Below, one piece after another: positions 42,664 through 51,195 of a stretch of DNA of 64,000 nt. This DNA is from Variovorax paradoxus_P (GTDB lineage: Bacteria > Pseudomonadota > Gammaproteobacteria > Burkholderiales > Burkholderiaceae_C), in the NCBI RefSeq assembly GCF_050627025.1, contig NZ_CP192472.1; one strand, 5' to 3'. The number at the start of each line of letters is the position of its first letter. Position 1 is the stretch's first letter. A program made the translations under genes and the position numbers. Under the pieces are notes generated by a model that saw only the letters and a program-made list of their open reading frames with translations, was not told where the DNA came from and did not search any database.

Positions 42664-43970
42664 TGCGAGAACTCGCGACGGAGCACGAGGGCCGCCTCGG
42701 CAAACGAGGGCCGCGCGGCCACATCGGATTGCATGCAGCGGTCTTTAAGGGCGGCCATGGCCTCTGGCGGCGCATCGCTGCAGCGGCTGAGGAGTTCTTC
42801 CAGCAGGCAGCCGAAGGCGCGCATCTCCAGCCGTTGCAGCGCCGCAGTTTGCGCCGCCTCCAGCGCGCCGGTCATCCAGGCCGCACCGAAGTCGCCGAGC
42901 AAGCCGCCGCCCTGTGCACTCCACAAGATGTTGTGCGCGTACAGGTCGCCGTGCAGGATGCCGCGGGCATGCAGATGCTGCATGGCCGAAGCAATGTCGC
43001 GCGCAATGCGCAACGCCACGCCGGAAGGCCATTGCGCGTCGGCGGCATAGATGTCGCGCGTGCACGATGCGAGGCTCGGCGGCCCGGCAAGCGTGTGAAA
43101 AGACGAGTCCACCAGCGACATGACCAGGCCTTCGACGCCTTCAGGGTGGCCGTCGATCCGGCTTTGCGCGGCAATCAAGGTCGGGTGCGCACCGGCTGCG
43201 ATGCTCGCGGCCATTTCGCTGTGCGGCCAACCGTCGCTCGTTACCGCGCCCTTGAACAGCTTGACTGCCACGGGCTGCGCCGCAGGGCCGAGCGTCGCCC
43301 GGTAGATCACACCCGAGGCGCCTTCTCCGAGCTTTTCACCCAACGCCAGGTCGCCCCAATCGACGTGCGGTACTGACTGCGCGGCAATCGCGGCGTCTTC
43401 GGCTTTCGCATCGAAAGGGTTGCCCGCGCCCGCGAGCCACGAAAGGCGCGGCATCGAAAGCAACCATCGGGGCAGGGCCTCGAAGCGGTTCGCGGAAATG
43501 CGCAGCAGTTCGAGCTGGCTGCAGGCCGCCAGCGATTCCGGCAGTGCGCTCAGCCGATTGCCGGCAAGCATGAGCTTCTGCATTCGCGTGCACTGGCCAA
43601 CGGCATCGGGCAATGTCTCGACCTGGTTGTCCGTCAGGATCAGCCAGCGCAAAGAGGGCAATTGCAGCGCTGCTGCGGGCACGGCGGCGATGCGGTTGGC
43701 CTTGAAGCCGACCATTTCCAGGTGCTGGCAACGGCCGATGGATTCGGGCAACCGCGTAAAGCGGTTGTCGGAGCAGAACAGGACGCGAAGGCGGTGCAGC
43801 CGGTCCAGATCGCCCGGCAGCGTATCGAGCGCGTTGCCCGAAAGGTTCAACACCTCGAGCGAATCGGCAAGGTCGAAAATCTCGCGCGGAAACTCGGTGA
43901 GTCCGCACGAGAGGTCGATTCGTTTGGCGCCAGCCAGCCGGCCGGCGCGCAGCTCAGCCAGCGTGTCCAT
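42660..43970 (-). CDS. Leucine-rich-repeat protein fused to a Ser/Thr-type protein kinase
   Basis: 436 aa in two parts. Residues about 14-185 are seven or so leucine-rich repeats of the LxxLxLxxNxLxxLP type. Residues about 209-436 are a protein-kinase fold with glycine loop LGEGASGVIYRA (214-225), K237 in AVKLFKG, catalytic loop HGDLYAHNIL (340-349; the usual HRD is HGD) and GDFGAAW (359-365). No signal peptide or membrane helix, so cytosolic. It is the first gene of a coupled pair with the pseudouridine synthase. Partner and substrate are unknown. Confidence 0.85.
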   Translation of the reverse strand: MDTLAELRAGRLAGAKRIDLSCGLTEFPREIFDLADSLEVLNLSGNALDTLPGDLDRLHRLRVLFCSDNRFTRLPESIGRCQHLEMVGFKANRIAAVPAAALQLPSLRWLILTDNQVETLPDAVGQCTRMQKLMLAGNRLSALPESLAACSQLELLRISANRFEALPRWLLSMPRLSWLAGAGNPFDAKAEDAAIAAQSVPHVDWGDLALGEKLGEGASGVIYRATLGPAAQPVAVKLFKGAVTSDGWPHSEMAASIAAGAHPTLIAAQSRIDGHPEGVEGLVMSLVDSSFHTLAGPPSLASCTRDIYAADAQWPSGVALRIARDIASAMQHLHARGILHGDLYAHNILWSAQGGGLLGDFGAAWMTGALEAAQTAALQRLEMRAFGCLLEELLSRCSDAPPEAMAALKDRCMQSDVAARPSFAEAALVLRREFSQ

Positions 43971-43991
43971 CCGGCAAGTCTAAATCCCTGG

Positions 43992-45059
43992 CTAGACGGC
44001 GCTGCGGCCTCCGAAGCGGTAGACGCCGTCCTTGCCCAGTTCGCGCCTGACCTGGCCGGAAAACCACAGCAGGTGCAGGTGTGCCACCGTTTCGCCCATG
44101 GCAAAGGTCATCTGGTGCAGATCGAGTTCGCGCTTGAACAGGATCGGCAGGCCCTCGGCTGCGGTAAGCGGGCGGGCGGTGCAGGCTTCGAGCAGTTCGG
44201 CCAGCCGGTCGCGGTGATGCTCTTGCAGCTGGTCGACGCGGCGGTGAATGCCGGTGAACGGCTTGCCGTGCGAAGGCAAGCCCAGCGTGTCGGCGGGGAG
44301 CGCCTTGAACTTGTCGATGCTGTCAAGGAAGAGCCGCAGCGAGTTGGCCTCGGGCTCGCCCGCATGCACGCTCACGTTGGTCGAAATGCGCGGCAGCATC
44401 ATGTCGCCGCCCAGCAGCAGCTTCAGTTCGTCGCAGTACAGGGCGATGTGCTCGGGCGCATGGCCGTAGCCGCTGATGCAGCGCCAGGCATGGCCGTTGA
44501 TGGTGACCGTGTCGCCGTCCATCATGCGTGTGAAGCGCTCTGGCACCGAGGGCACCATGTTGGCGTAGTAGTTGGTGCGGGCGCGAATCTTTGCCACCGC
44601 CTCCGGATCGGTCAGGCCGTGCGATGCAAAGAAGTTGGCCGCCTGGTCGCCGCCGGCCAGGGTGTCGCCGGCGGAGGTCAGCACGCGCGCCACGTGGTAG
44701 TCGGTAGAGCTGATCCACAGCGGCGCATTCCAGCGCTTGCACAGCCAGTCGGCCAGGCCGATGTGGTCGGGATGCATGTGCGTGACGATCACGCGCAGGA
44801 TCGGCAGGCCCTGCAACTGGGTTTCGAACACCTGCTCCCATTGCGCGCGGGCCTCGTCGTGGGCAATGCAGCAGTCGACCACCGTCCAGCCCTCGACGCC
44901 GTCCAGGCTGTCGCGCAGCAGCCAGAGGTTGATGTGGTCGAGCGCAAACGGCAGCCGCATGCGGATCCATCGCACGCCCGGCGCTACTTCCAGTGCTTCG
45001 CCGGGGGCGGGCAGGGTGTCGCCCAGGGGGTAGTGGAGTTCGCGTTCGAGGAGGTTCAT
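43992..45059 (-). CDS. Metallo-beta-lactamase-fold hydrolase (LiuR-linked)
   Basis: 355 aa. Metal ligands H94, H96, D98 and H99 (THMHPDH), H200 (GYGHAPEH), D219 (LLGGDM) and H264 (LPSHGKPF) are all present, with a C-terminal winged-helix-like extension of the LACTB2/glyoxalase type. The start codon at 45059 lies only 7 bp from the perfect palindrome at 45067-45086 and has no Shine-Dalgarno site. It diverges from the MerR/LiuR-type regulator, so its expression is probably set by that protein. A thioesterase-like role in acyl-CoA metabolism is inferred. Confidence 0.85.
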   Translation of the reverse strand: MNLLERELHYPLGDTLPAPGEALEVAPGVRWIRMRLPFALDHINLWLLRDSLDGVEGWTVVDCCIAHDEARAQWEQVFETQLQGLPILRVIVTHMHPDHIGLADWLCKRWNAPLWISSTDYHVARVLTSAGDTLAGGDQAANFFASHGLTDPEAVAKIRARTNYYANMVPSVPERFTRMMDGDTVTINGHAWRCISGYGHAPEHIALYCDELKLLLGGDMMLPRISTNVSVHAGEPEANSLRLFLDSIDKFKALPADTLGLPSHGKPFTGIHRRVDQLQEHHRDRLAELLEACTARPLTAAEGLPILFKRELDLHQMTFAMGETVAHLHLLWFSGQVRRELGKDGVYRFGGRSAV

Positions 45060-45066
45060 GTAAGAT

Positions 45067-45086
45067 TGACGTTTACGTAAACGTCA
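45067..45086. promoter_or_regulatory. Perfect 20-bp palindrome, probable LiuR operator
   Basis: TGACGTTTACGTAAACGTCA is its own reverse complement. It matches the style of the LiuR (MerR-family) operator described for leucine/isovalerate genes in proteobacteria. It lies in the 121-bp divergent region between the MBL hydrolase and the MerR-type gene, right up against the hydrolase start. The site itself is certain; the regulator assignment is inference. Confidence 0.8.
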
Positions 45087-45180
45087 TGGGTTAAGGGCAT
45101 CATTGTAGGGACGCGGGCGCAAACCTGCTGTCGCCACCGCAACGCCCCTCCAGAAGGCTTTCTCGACCGATTCCAGCTAC

Positions 45181-45579
45181 ATGTCTGCGCAAACCTTCAC
45201 CATCAGCCAGCTCGCGAAGGAGTTCGACCTGACGACGCGCGCCATTCGCTTCTATGAAGACATGGGGCTGCTGACGCCGGAGCGGGCCGGCATGCAGCGC
45301 GTCTACAGCGCGCGCGACCGGGCGCGGCTCACGCTCACGCTGCGCGCCAAGCGCCTGGGCCTCAGCCTGACGGAGGCCAAGGAAATCCTCGACATGTACG
45401 ACAGCCCGCGCGACACCGTCGCGCAGCTGCAGAAGTTTCTCGGCGTTCTGGGTACCCACCGCGCCCAGCTGGAAGAGCAGCTTGCCGAATTGCAGGCCAA
45501 CCTGGCCGAAGTGCGCGAGCACGAGAAAAAAGGCCGCGCGGCCCTGGCCAAGGCGCAGCGGGCGGCCAAGGCGGCCTGA
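45181..45579 (+). CDS. liuR: MerR-family regulator, LiuR type
   Basis: 132 aa. The MerR winged HTH covers residues about 6-75 (FTISQLAKEFDLTTRAIRFY, then RVYSARDRARL), followed by a C-terminal coiled coil and a lysine/alanine-rich tail. It lacks metal-binding cysteines, in line with LiuR-type regulators that respond to branched-chain acyl-CoA intermediates. The adjacent perfect palindrome and isovaleryl-CoA dehydrogenase 17 kb downstream support this. The start follows no strong ribosome site. Confidence 0.78.
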   Translation: MSAQTFTISQLAKEFDLTTRAIRFYEDMGLLTPERAGMQRVYSARDRARLTLTLRAKRLGLSLTEAKEILDMYDSPRDTVAQLQKFLGVLGTHRAQLEEQLAELQANLAEVREHEKKGRAALAKAQRAAKAA

Positions 45580-45634
45580 CCCAGAGGCCACTGATATACC
45601 GCATACGAATCACGACTCATCGACAATCACGCCC

Positions 45635-46405
45635 ATGTCCGACACTCTTGATGACCTCTTTGCCCACAACCGTGCCTGGTCCGCACAAATGGAACGCGAC
45701 CGGCCCGGCTTCTTCACCAGCCTGGTGAAGCAGCAGACGCCGCGCTACATGTGGATTGGCTGCTCCGACAGCCGGGTGCCCGCCAACCAGATCACCGGCC
45801 TCGAGCCCGGCGAGGTGTTCGTGCACCGCAACGTTGCCAACATCGTTGTGCATTCCGACCTGAACGCTCTCTCGGCCATCCAGTTTGCTGTAGAGCACCT
45901 GAAGGTCGAGCACATCATGGTGGTCGGCCACTACGGCTGCGCCGGCGTCAAGGCGGCGCTCAGCGGCAAGCGCATCGGCCTGGCCGACAACTGGATCCGC
46001 CACATCCAGGACGTGCGCGACCGCCACGCCGTCATGCTCGACAGCCTGCCCGAAGACGTCCGCGTCGACGCGCTGTGCGAGCTCAACGTGGCCGAGCAGG
46101 TGGTCAACGTGGCCGTCAGCACCGTCATGGTCGACGCCTGGGGACGCGGCCAGAAGGTCAAGATCCACGGCTGGACCTTTGGCGTGCACGACGGCCTGCT
46201 GCAGGACCTGGGCCTGAACGTCGACGGCGCCAAGCCGCTCGACGCGGTGTACAAGGCCGCGGTCCAGCGCATTCGCTACAAGTGGAGCAAGCCGTCGGGC
46301 GCCTCGCCGTCCGGCCAGGCAGGCGCGGACGGAATCGCTACTGAAGCCATTCCGGTCGTTTCCCCCATTCAGGCGGCTGCAGGCAGCGAAACGAAAACCG
46401 GCTGA
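45635..46405 (+). CDS. can: Beta-class carbonic anhydrase
   Basis: A 256-aa zinc enzyme interconverting CO2 and bicarbonate. Zinc and catalytic residues are C43, D45 and R47 (GCSDSR), H99 and C102 (GHYGCAG). Residues 222-256 form a C-terminal tail rich in serine, alanine and proline that E. coli Can lacks. The ATG at 45635 was chosen over a longer reading that overlaps liuR. Bicarbonate supply for acyl-CoA carboxylation in leucine catabolism would fit its position. aceK follows 4 nt later. Confidence 0.93.
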   Translation: MSDTLDDLFAHNRAWSAQMERDRPGFFTSLVKQQTPRYMWIGCSDSRVPANQITGLEPGEVFVHRNVANIVVHSDLNALSAIQFAVEHLKVEHIMVVGHYGCAGVKAALSGKRIGLADNWIRHIQDVRDRHAVMLDSLPEDVRVDALCELNVAEQVVNVAVSTVMVDAWGRGQKVKIHGWTFGVHDGLLQDLGLNVDGAKPLDAVYKAAVQRIRYKWSKPSGASPSGQAGADGIATEAIPVVSPIQAAAGSETKTG

Positions 46406-46409
46406 GGCC

Positions 46410-48230
46410 ATGTTCCCGCAGCGCCTCGATTCGCCGCTGGCTTACGACATCGCCAAGGCGATGATCGATGGATTCAATCGCCATTACAGCCTTTTTCGTG
46501 CCGAATCGGCGCGTGCCAAACATCGCTTCGAAACGGCCGACTGGCACGGCCAGCAGCGCGCGCAGCGCGAGCGCATCGAGTTTTACGACCTGCGGGTGAA
46601 CGAGGCCGTGGCCCGGCTCGAGAAAGAGTTCAAGGCCGGCGACCAGCCGATGGAGGTGTGGCACCAGGTCAAGCTGCACTTCATCGGCCTCCTGGTGGAC
46701 CACCACCAGCCCGAGTTGGCCGAGAGCTTCTTCAACTCGGTAACCACGAAGATCCTGCACCGCGCGTACTTCCAGAACGACTTCATCTTCGTGCGGCCGG
46801 CCATCAGCACCGAATACATCGAACCGCGCGGCGCCCCAACGTACAGGCCCTACTACCCCTCGCACGAAACGCTGGCAGACACCATCGAGCAGATGCTCGA
46901 CGACTACGGCCTGCAGGGCGGCTTTGCCAACAAGCGGCGAGATTCTGAAAGGGTGGCCCACGCCATCATGGGGCGCTTTCACCAGGTGAAGCTGCGCGCC
47001 AACTTCCAGATCCAGGTGCTGTCGGGGCTGTTCTACCGCAACAAGGGTGCCTACGTGGTCGGCAAGATCATGAACGGCTTTGTCGAACTGCCGTTCTCGC
47101 TGCCCATCCTGCACGACCGGCACGGCAAGTTCTACGTGGATGCAGCGCTTTTCGGCGAAGACGACCTGCAGATGCTCTTCAGCTTTGCGCGCGCCTACTT
47201 CATGGTCGACATGGAAGTGCCTTCGGCGTGCGTGCAGTTCTTGCGCTCGCTCATGCCGCGCAAGCCGCGCGCCGAAATCTACAACGCGCTGGGGCTTGCA
47301 AAGCAGGGCAAGACGCTGTTCTACCGCGACTTTCTTTCGCACCTCAATTATTCGAGCGACCGCTTCCGTATTGCACCAGGCATCAAGGGCATGGTCATGC
47401 TGGTGTTCGACCTGCCTTCGTTTCCGTTCGTCTTCAAGGTCATCAAGGATTTCTATCCGCCGCAGAAAGACACCACCCGCGAGCAGATCAAAGGCAAGTA
47501 CCTGCTGGTGAAGCAGCACGACCGTGTCGGCCGCATGGCCGACACACTCGAGTACAGCGACGTGGGTTTTCCTCTCGACCGTTTCGAGCCCGAGCTGATC
47601 GAGGAGATCCGGAAGTTCGCGCCCAGCCAGCTCGAGATTGCCGACCGCGACGGCAACGGGGAGATGGAGCTGGTGCTCAAGCACGTCTACATCGAGCGCC
47701 GCATGATCCCGCTCAACATCTTTCTGCAAGAAGCCTTCGACACGCTGGCCAATCCTGAAAGCCCGGCGCATGCCAAGCGCGCACAGGAGCAGCTCGAGCA
47801 CGCCGTCGTCGAATACGGCAATGCCATCAAGGACATGGTTGCGGCCAACATCTTTCCCGGCGACATGCTGTGGAAGAACTTCGGCGTCACGCGCGGGGGC
47901 AAGGTCGTGTTCTACGACTACGACGAGATCGAATACATCACCGATTGCCAGTTTCGCAAGGTGCCCGCGCCTCGCAACGAGGAAGACGAGATGAGCGGCG
48001 AGGTCTGGTATTCGGTCGGCCCGAAAGACGTGTTTCCCGAAACCTTCGGGCCCTTTTTGCTGGGCAACGACGCGGTGCGCGAAGCCTTCATGGCGCACCA
48101 CGCCGACCTGCTCGACGCCGCCTTCTGGCAGCACCACAAGGAACGCATCCAGGCCGGGCAGATGCTCGATGTGTTCCCGTACGAAGAAGCGCAGCGCTTT
48201 CCGCACGACGGACATGCGACGCATTTTTGA
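46410..48230 (+). CDS. aceK: Isocitrate dehydrogenase kinase/phosphatase
   Basis: 606 aa (E. coli 578). AceK phosphorylates and dephosphorylates isocitrate dehydrogenase, diverting isocitrate to the glyoxylate shunt during growth on acetate or fatty acids. The ATP-binding segment APGIKGMVMLVFDLPSF and the later NIFPGDMLWKNFGVTR and FYDYDEIEY are typical. It starts 4 nt after the carbonic anhydrase stop and is followed by thiolase, which suits an acetyl-CoA-producing operon. Confidence 0.96.
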   Translation: MFPQRLDSPLAYDIAKAMIDGFNRHYSLFRAESARAKHRFETADWHGQQRAQRERIEFYDLRVNEAVARLEKEFKAGDQPMEVWHQVKLHFIGLLVDHHQPELAESFFNSVTTKILHRAYFQNDFIFVRPAISTEYIEPRGAPTYRPYYPSHETLADTIEQMLDDYGLQGGFANKRRDSERVAHAIMGRFHQVKLRANFQIQVLSGLFYRNKGAYVVGKIMNGFVELPFSLPILHDRHGKFYVDAALFGEDDLQMLFSFARAYFMVDMEVPSACVQFLRSLMPRKPRAEIYNALGLAKQGKTLFYRDFLSHLNYSSDRFRIAPGIKGMVMLVFDLPSFPFVFKVIKDFYPPQKDTTREQIKGKYLLVKQHDRVGRMADTLEYSDVGFPLDRFEPELIEEIRKFAPSQLEIADRDGNGEMELVLKHVYIERRMIPLNIFLQEAFDTLANPESPAHAKRAQEQLEHAVVEYGNAIKDMVAANIFPGDMLWKNFGVTRGGKVVFYDYDEIEYITDCQFRKVPAPRNEEDEMSGEVWYSVGPKDVFPETFGPFLLGNDAVREAFMAHHADLLDAAFWQHHKERIQAGQMLDVFPYEEAQRFPHDGHATHF

Positions 48231-48280
48231 TTGAGCCACTGTCCACAGCCATCCCTTTCACCTTTTCGAAGGAGACCCCC

Positions 48281-49480
48281 ATGTCCGAATCCATCGTCAT
48301 CGTCGGCGCCGCCCGCACCCCCATGGGGAGCTTCCAGGGCGACTTTTCTTCCCTCTCCGCGCACGACCTCGGCGGCGCCGCGATCAGGGCCGCAGTGGAA
48401 CGCGCCGGCATTGCGCCCGAGAGCGTCGGTGAAGTGCTGTTCGGCAACTGCCTCATGGCCGGCCAGGGCCAGGCGCCCGCACGCCAGGCGGCCTACAAGG
48501 GTGGCCTGCCCGACAGCGCAGGCGCAGTCACGCTCAGCAAGATGTGCGGCTCGGCCATGAAGGCCGCCATGCTTGCACACGACCTGCTGCTGGCGGGCAC
48601 GCACGACGTGATGGTGGCCGGCGGCATGGAAAGCATGACCAACGCGCCCTACCTCATGCTCAAGGGCCGCGGCGGCTACCGCATGGGCCACGACAAGATC
48701 TATGACCACATGATGCTCGACGGCCTCGAAGACGCCTACCAGCCGGGCCGCTCGATGGGCACCTTCGGCGAAGACTGCGCCGCCAAGTACAAGTTCACGC
48801 GCGAGCAGCAGGATGCGTTCGCCATTGCCAGCGTGCAGCGCGCCAAGGCAGCCACCGAGTCCGGCGCTTTCAAGGACGAGATCACGCCCGTCACCGTGAA
48901 GGGCCGCGGCGGCGACACCGTCATTTCCATCGACGAAGGCCCGGGCAAGGTCAAGCTCGACAAGATTGCCACGCTCAAGCCCGCGTTCAAGAAAGAGAAC
49001 GGCACCATCACCGCCGCATCGAGCTCGTCGATCAACGACGGCGCCGCAGCGCTGGTGATGATGACCGAATCGCACGCGAAGAAGATCGGCGCCAAGCCCA
49101 TCGCGCGCATCGTCGGCCATGCCACGCATGCGCAACAGCCCGAGTGGTTCTCCACCGCGCCCGTCGGCGCCGTGGCCAAGCTGTTCAAGAAGACCGGCTG
49201 GAGCGTGAAAGACGTCGACCTGTGGGAAGTGAACGAAGCCTTTGCCGTGGTGCCCATGGCGCTGATGCATGAGCTCGACGTGTCGCACGAAATCGTCAAC
49301 GTGAACGGCGGCGCCTGCGCGCTGGGCCACCCCATCGGCGCCAGCGGCGCGCGCATCATGGTTACGCTCATTCACGCGCTGAAGGCGCGCGGCAAGAAGC
49401 GCGGCGTGGCCACGCTTTGCATCGGCGGCGGCGAAGGCACCGCCGTGGCACTCGAATTGATGGAAATCAACATTCATTGA
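48281..49480 (+). CDS. Acetyl-CoA C-acetyltransferase (thiolase)
   Basis: 399 aa. The nucleophile C89 (SKMCGSAMKA) and the catalytic H350 (ALGHPIGASG) and C380 (TLCIGGGEG) are present. It condenses or cleaves acetoacetyl-CoA. The start at 48281 has an AAGGAG site. Being in line with liuR-can-aceK, it probably cleaves acetoacetyl-CoA from leucine or fatty-acid breakdown; a biosynthetic role (PHB) cannot be excluded. Confidence 0.93.
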   Translation: MSESIVIVGAARTPMGSFQGDFSSLSAHDLGGAAIRAAVERAGIAPESVGEVLFGNCLMAGQGQAPARQAAYKGGLPDSAGAVTLSKMCGSAMKAAMLAHDLLLAGTHDVMVAGGMESMTNAPYLMLKGRGGYRMGHDKIYDHMMLDGLEDAYQPGRSMGTFGEDCAAKYKFTREQQDAFAIASVQRAKAATESGAFKDEITPVTVKGRGGDTVISIDEGPGKVKLDKIATLKPAFKKENGTITAASSSSINDGAAALVMMTESHAKKIGAKPIARIVGHATHAQQPEWFSTAPVGAVAKLFKKTGWSVKDVDLWEVNEAFAVVPMALMHELDVSHEIVNVNGGACALGHPIGASGARIMVTLIHALKARGKKRGVATLCIGGGEGTAVALELMEINIH

Positions 49481-49626
49481 ATTTTTCGTCAGGCAATTAA
49501 CTGCTCTTCCATTTGTTAAATATCACGAGGCATCAAATAGAATTTTCTTTCGGCTAGCTGATACCATTCAAATGCCGGTGAACACTTCGATAGGTGAAGG
49601 CTGCGCGCGAATGATCAGGGGGAAGA

Positions 49627-50250
49627 ATGAATGCAGAAGATGTGGCGACGCGGGCGTTCGCCTGGCGCGACCATTTAGCTTCGAGTGAATTTTCCCGTCG
49701 ATTGATCGGTGCCGTTAAGATTTTTTTCGTGTGTGTGGTCGCAACTTTGGCAGTATTTACTGCATTGCCGAGATCTCGGGTCGGCCTTGTGTCGGCTGAT
49801 TCCGATGAATTGCTATTAACGCTCGCCGCGCTGGCAAGCGAAGGCGCGGCGACTCTGTGCGATCCCGGGCGAATCGAGCGCTATCTTTCAATTCGTATTG
49901 ATACGAGTGGATTGACTAATGCGCGCGCTAATGATGCTCCTGTCGCCGTGAGCGCGGTGGGTCCACCCATTTCCGGAAAGTATTGGAAGTTCCAAGCGGC
50001 TACCGACACTGTATGCAGATTGCAATTGCAGGTGGCTGGTCGCCGGTTTTGTGATACGGACTCCGCGCGCACTCAGCGCTTGGTCGGTCGCCGTGTTCAA
50101 ACTCTATTGCCCATTCCGGGCGAAGCCGGCTTTTACGATCATGGGTACGAGTTGGTGCGCAATTCCAAAGAGCGGTCGGTTATTGCATGGCGCCAACCTA
50201 GCTCATCCTGCCCTGACAATATTGAAGTCGCCGTGCGATCAGTTCAATGA
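49627..50250 (+). CDS. Hypothetical membrane-anchored protein in an AT-richer module
   Basis: 207 aa, not recognised. One hydrophobic helix at about residues 28-46 after a short charged N-terminus suggests a single-pass inner-membrane anchor with the rest in the periplasm. Four cysteines lie in the C-terminal two-thirds, so disulfides are possible. Codon use is visibly less GC-rich than that of its neighbours. AGGGGGAAG precedes the ATG. Its stop overlaps the next gene (ATGA). The 146 bp before it look AT-rich and promoter-like but hold no site I can name. Confidence 0.65.
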   Translation: MNAEDVATRAFAWRDHLASSEFSRRLIGAVKIFFVCVVATLAVFTALPRSRVGLVSADSDELLLTLAALASEGAATLCDPGRIERYLSIRIDTSGLTNARANDAPVAVSAVGPPISGKYWKFQAATDTVCRLQLQVAGRRFCDTDSARTQRLVGRRVQTLLPIPGEAGFYDHGYELVRNSKERSVIAWRQPSSSCPDNIEVAVRSVQ

Positions 50251-51128
50251 CAACGCGCGAGCGAAGATCGCTGGCGTGGCCCGCGCTACTCGCGGGAATT
50301 GTTTTTTTGGGCGCCTCGGTCTTGCTCTTGTACGAGTCGACGCGCGAATACTTTCCTCGTGTCGAATGGCGCACGTTCGACTCTTCACGTGCCGAGTCGT
50401 TGGACGCCAATCGGCGGGCCGCTCACGAACTCGAGCTGTTCAGCGAGTTGTCCCAATGGAATCGCCCAAGTCGCCGCTATCCTACGATTGCCGGAGTTGG
50501 TGAACGCGAAAAGCGCTGGAGGCAGTTGGCCGACGACGGGCTTGAGTTAGCGCATATCGCGCTGCAGGTGCTTCAGCCCGATGGAGGCTTCGTCTATCCC
50601 CTCGACAAGCCGATGAATCGGTTGCTGACCCTCGCAGAGCGAGGGGATCTTGGTGCAATGTGTCTCATGGCGGGGCTCGTTGCTCAGATTAAGCGTTCTG
50701 GCTTGTCTGCGGAGCATTTCGAAATGGCTCAAAAATGGTTGAGTCGGGGGGCTGATCTTGGGCACTCAGAGTGCAAGTTGCAGCTAGGGCGTCGCCTGAT
50801 TCTTGGTGCCAATGGGACAACCAGGGACCCAGCGCGCGGCTTGGCTTTGGAACTTGAAGCTCGCAGGGATGGTTACGGCCATGACGTAGATGGGCTGGTA
50901 TCGTATTTTCAGCAACGATGGTCAACCGAACATTCCAATCTCACGAAGCTCTATTGTTGGCTATCGGTCGATGCGCAATCGCGTCTGACTGATGGGCCGC
51001 AGAACATGCTCCGACTGCTGCGCGTTGAGGCTCGGCGCCTCGAATCCGGGAGTTTGCTGCAACTGGCGAACCAACTCGCAAGCTCGCAGCCGTCCTTGCA
51101 GGCATGCGTGAGGCTAAGCACCAGTTGA
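50247..51128 (+). CDS. Membrane-anchored Sel1-like repeat protein
   Basis: 293 aa. A single membrane helix spans residues about 11-29 and is followed by a soluble, mostly alpha-helical region. Sel1/TPR-like units are visible: LAERGDLGAMCLMAGLVAQ, AQKWLSRGADLGHSECKLQLGRRLI and ARGLALELEARRDGYGHD. Such proteins act as scaffolds; no catalytic motif is present. It overlaps the preceding hypothetical gene, shares its AT-richer codon use, and the two probably form one functional module. Role unknown. Confidence 0.7.
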   Translation: MTTRERRSLAWPALLAGIVFLGASVLLLYESTREYFPRVEWRTFDSSRAESLDANRRAAHELELFSELSQWNRPSRRYPTIAGVGEREKRWRQLADDGLELAHIALQVLQPDGGFVYPLDKPMNRLLTLAERGDLGAMCLMAGLVAQIKRSGLSAEHFEMAQKWLSRGADLGHSECKLQLGRRLILGANGTTRDPARGLALELEARRDGYGHDVDGLVSYFQQRWSTEHSNLTKLYCWLSVDAQSRLTDGPQNMLRLLRVEARRLESGSLLQLANQLASSQPSLQACVRLSTS

Positions 51129-51195
51129 GTTCATCGCTCGGCGGCGAGTGCGATGCCTAGAATGCCAGCTTCGTGCACATCTGGAGCTCACTTTC

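Noticed and set aside
46338..48239. A 633-aa minus-strand frame
   Set aside because: Antisense to aceK, which has clear family motifs.
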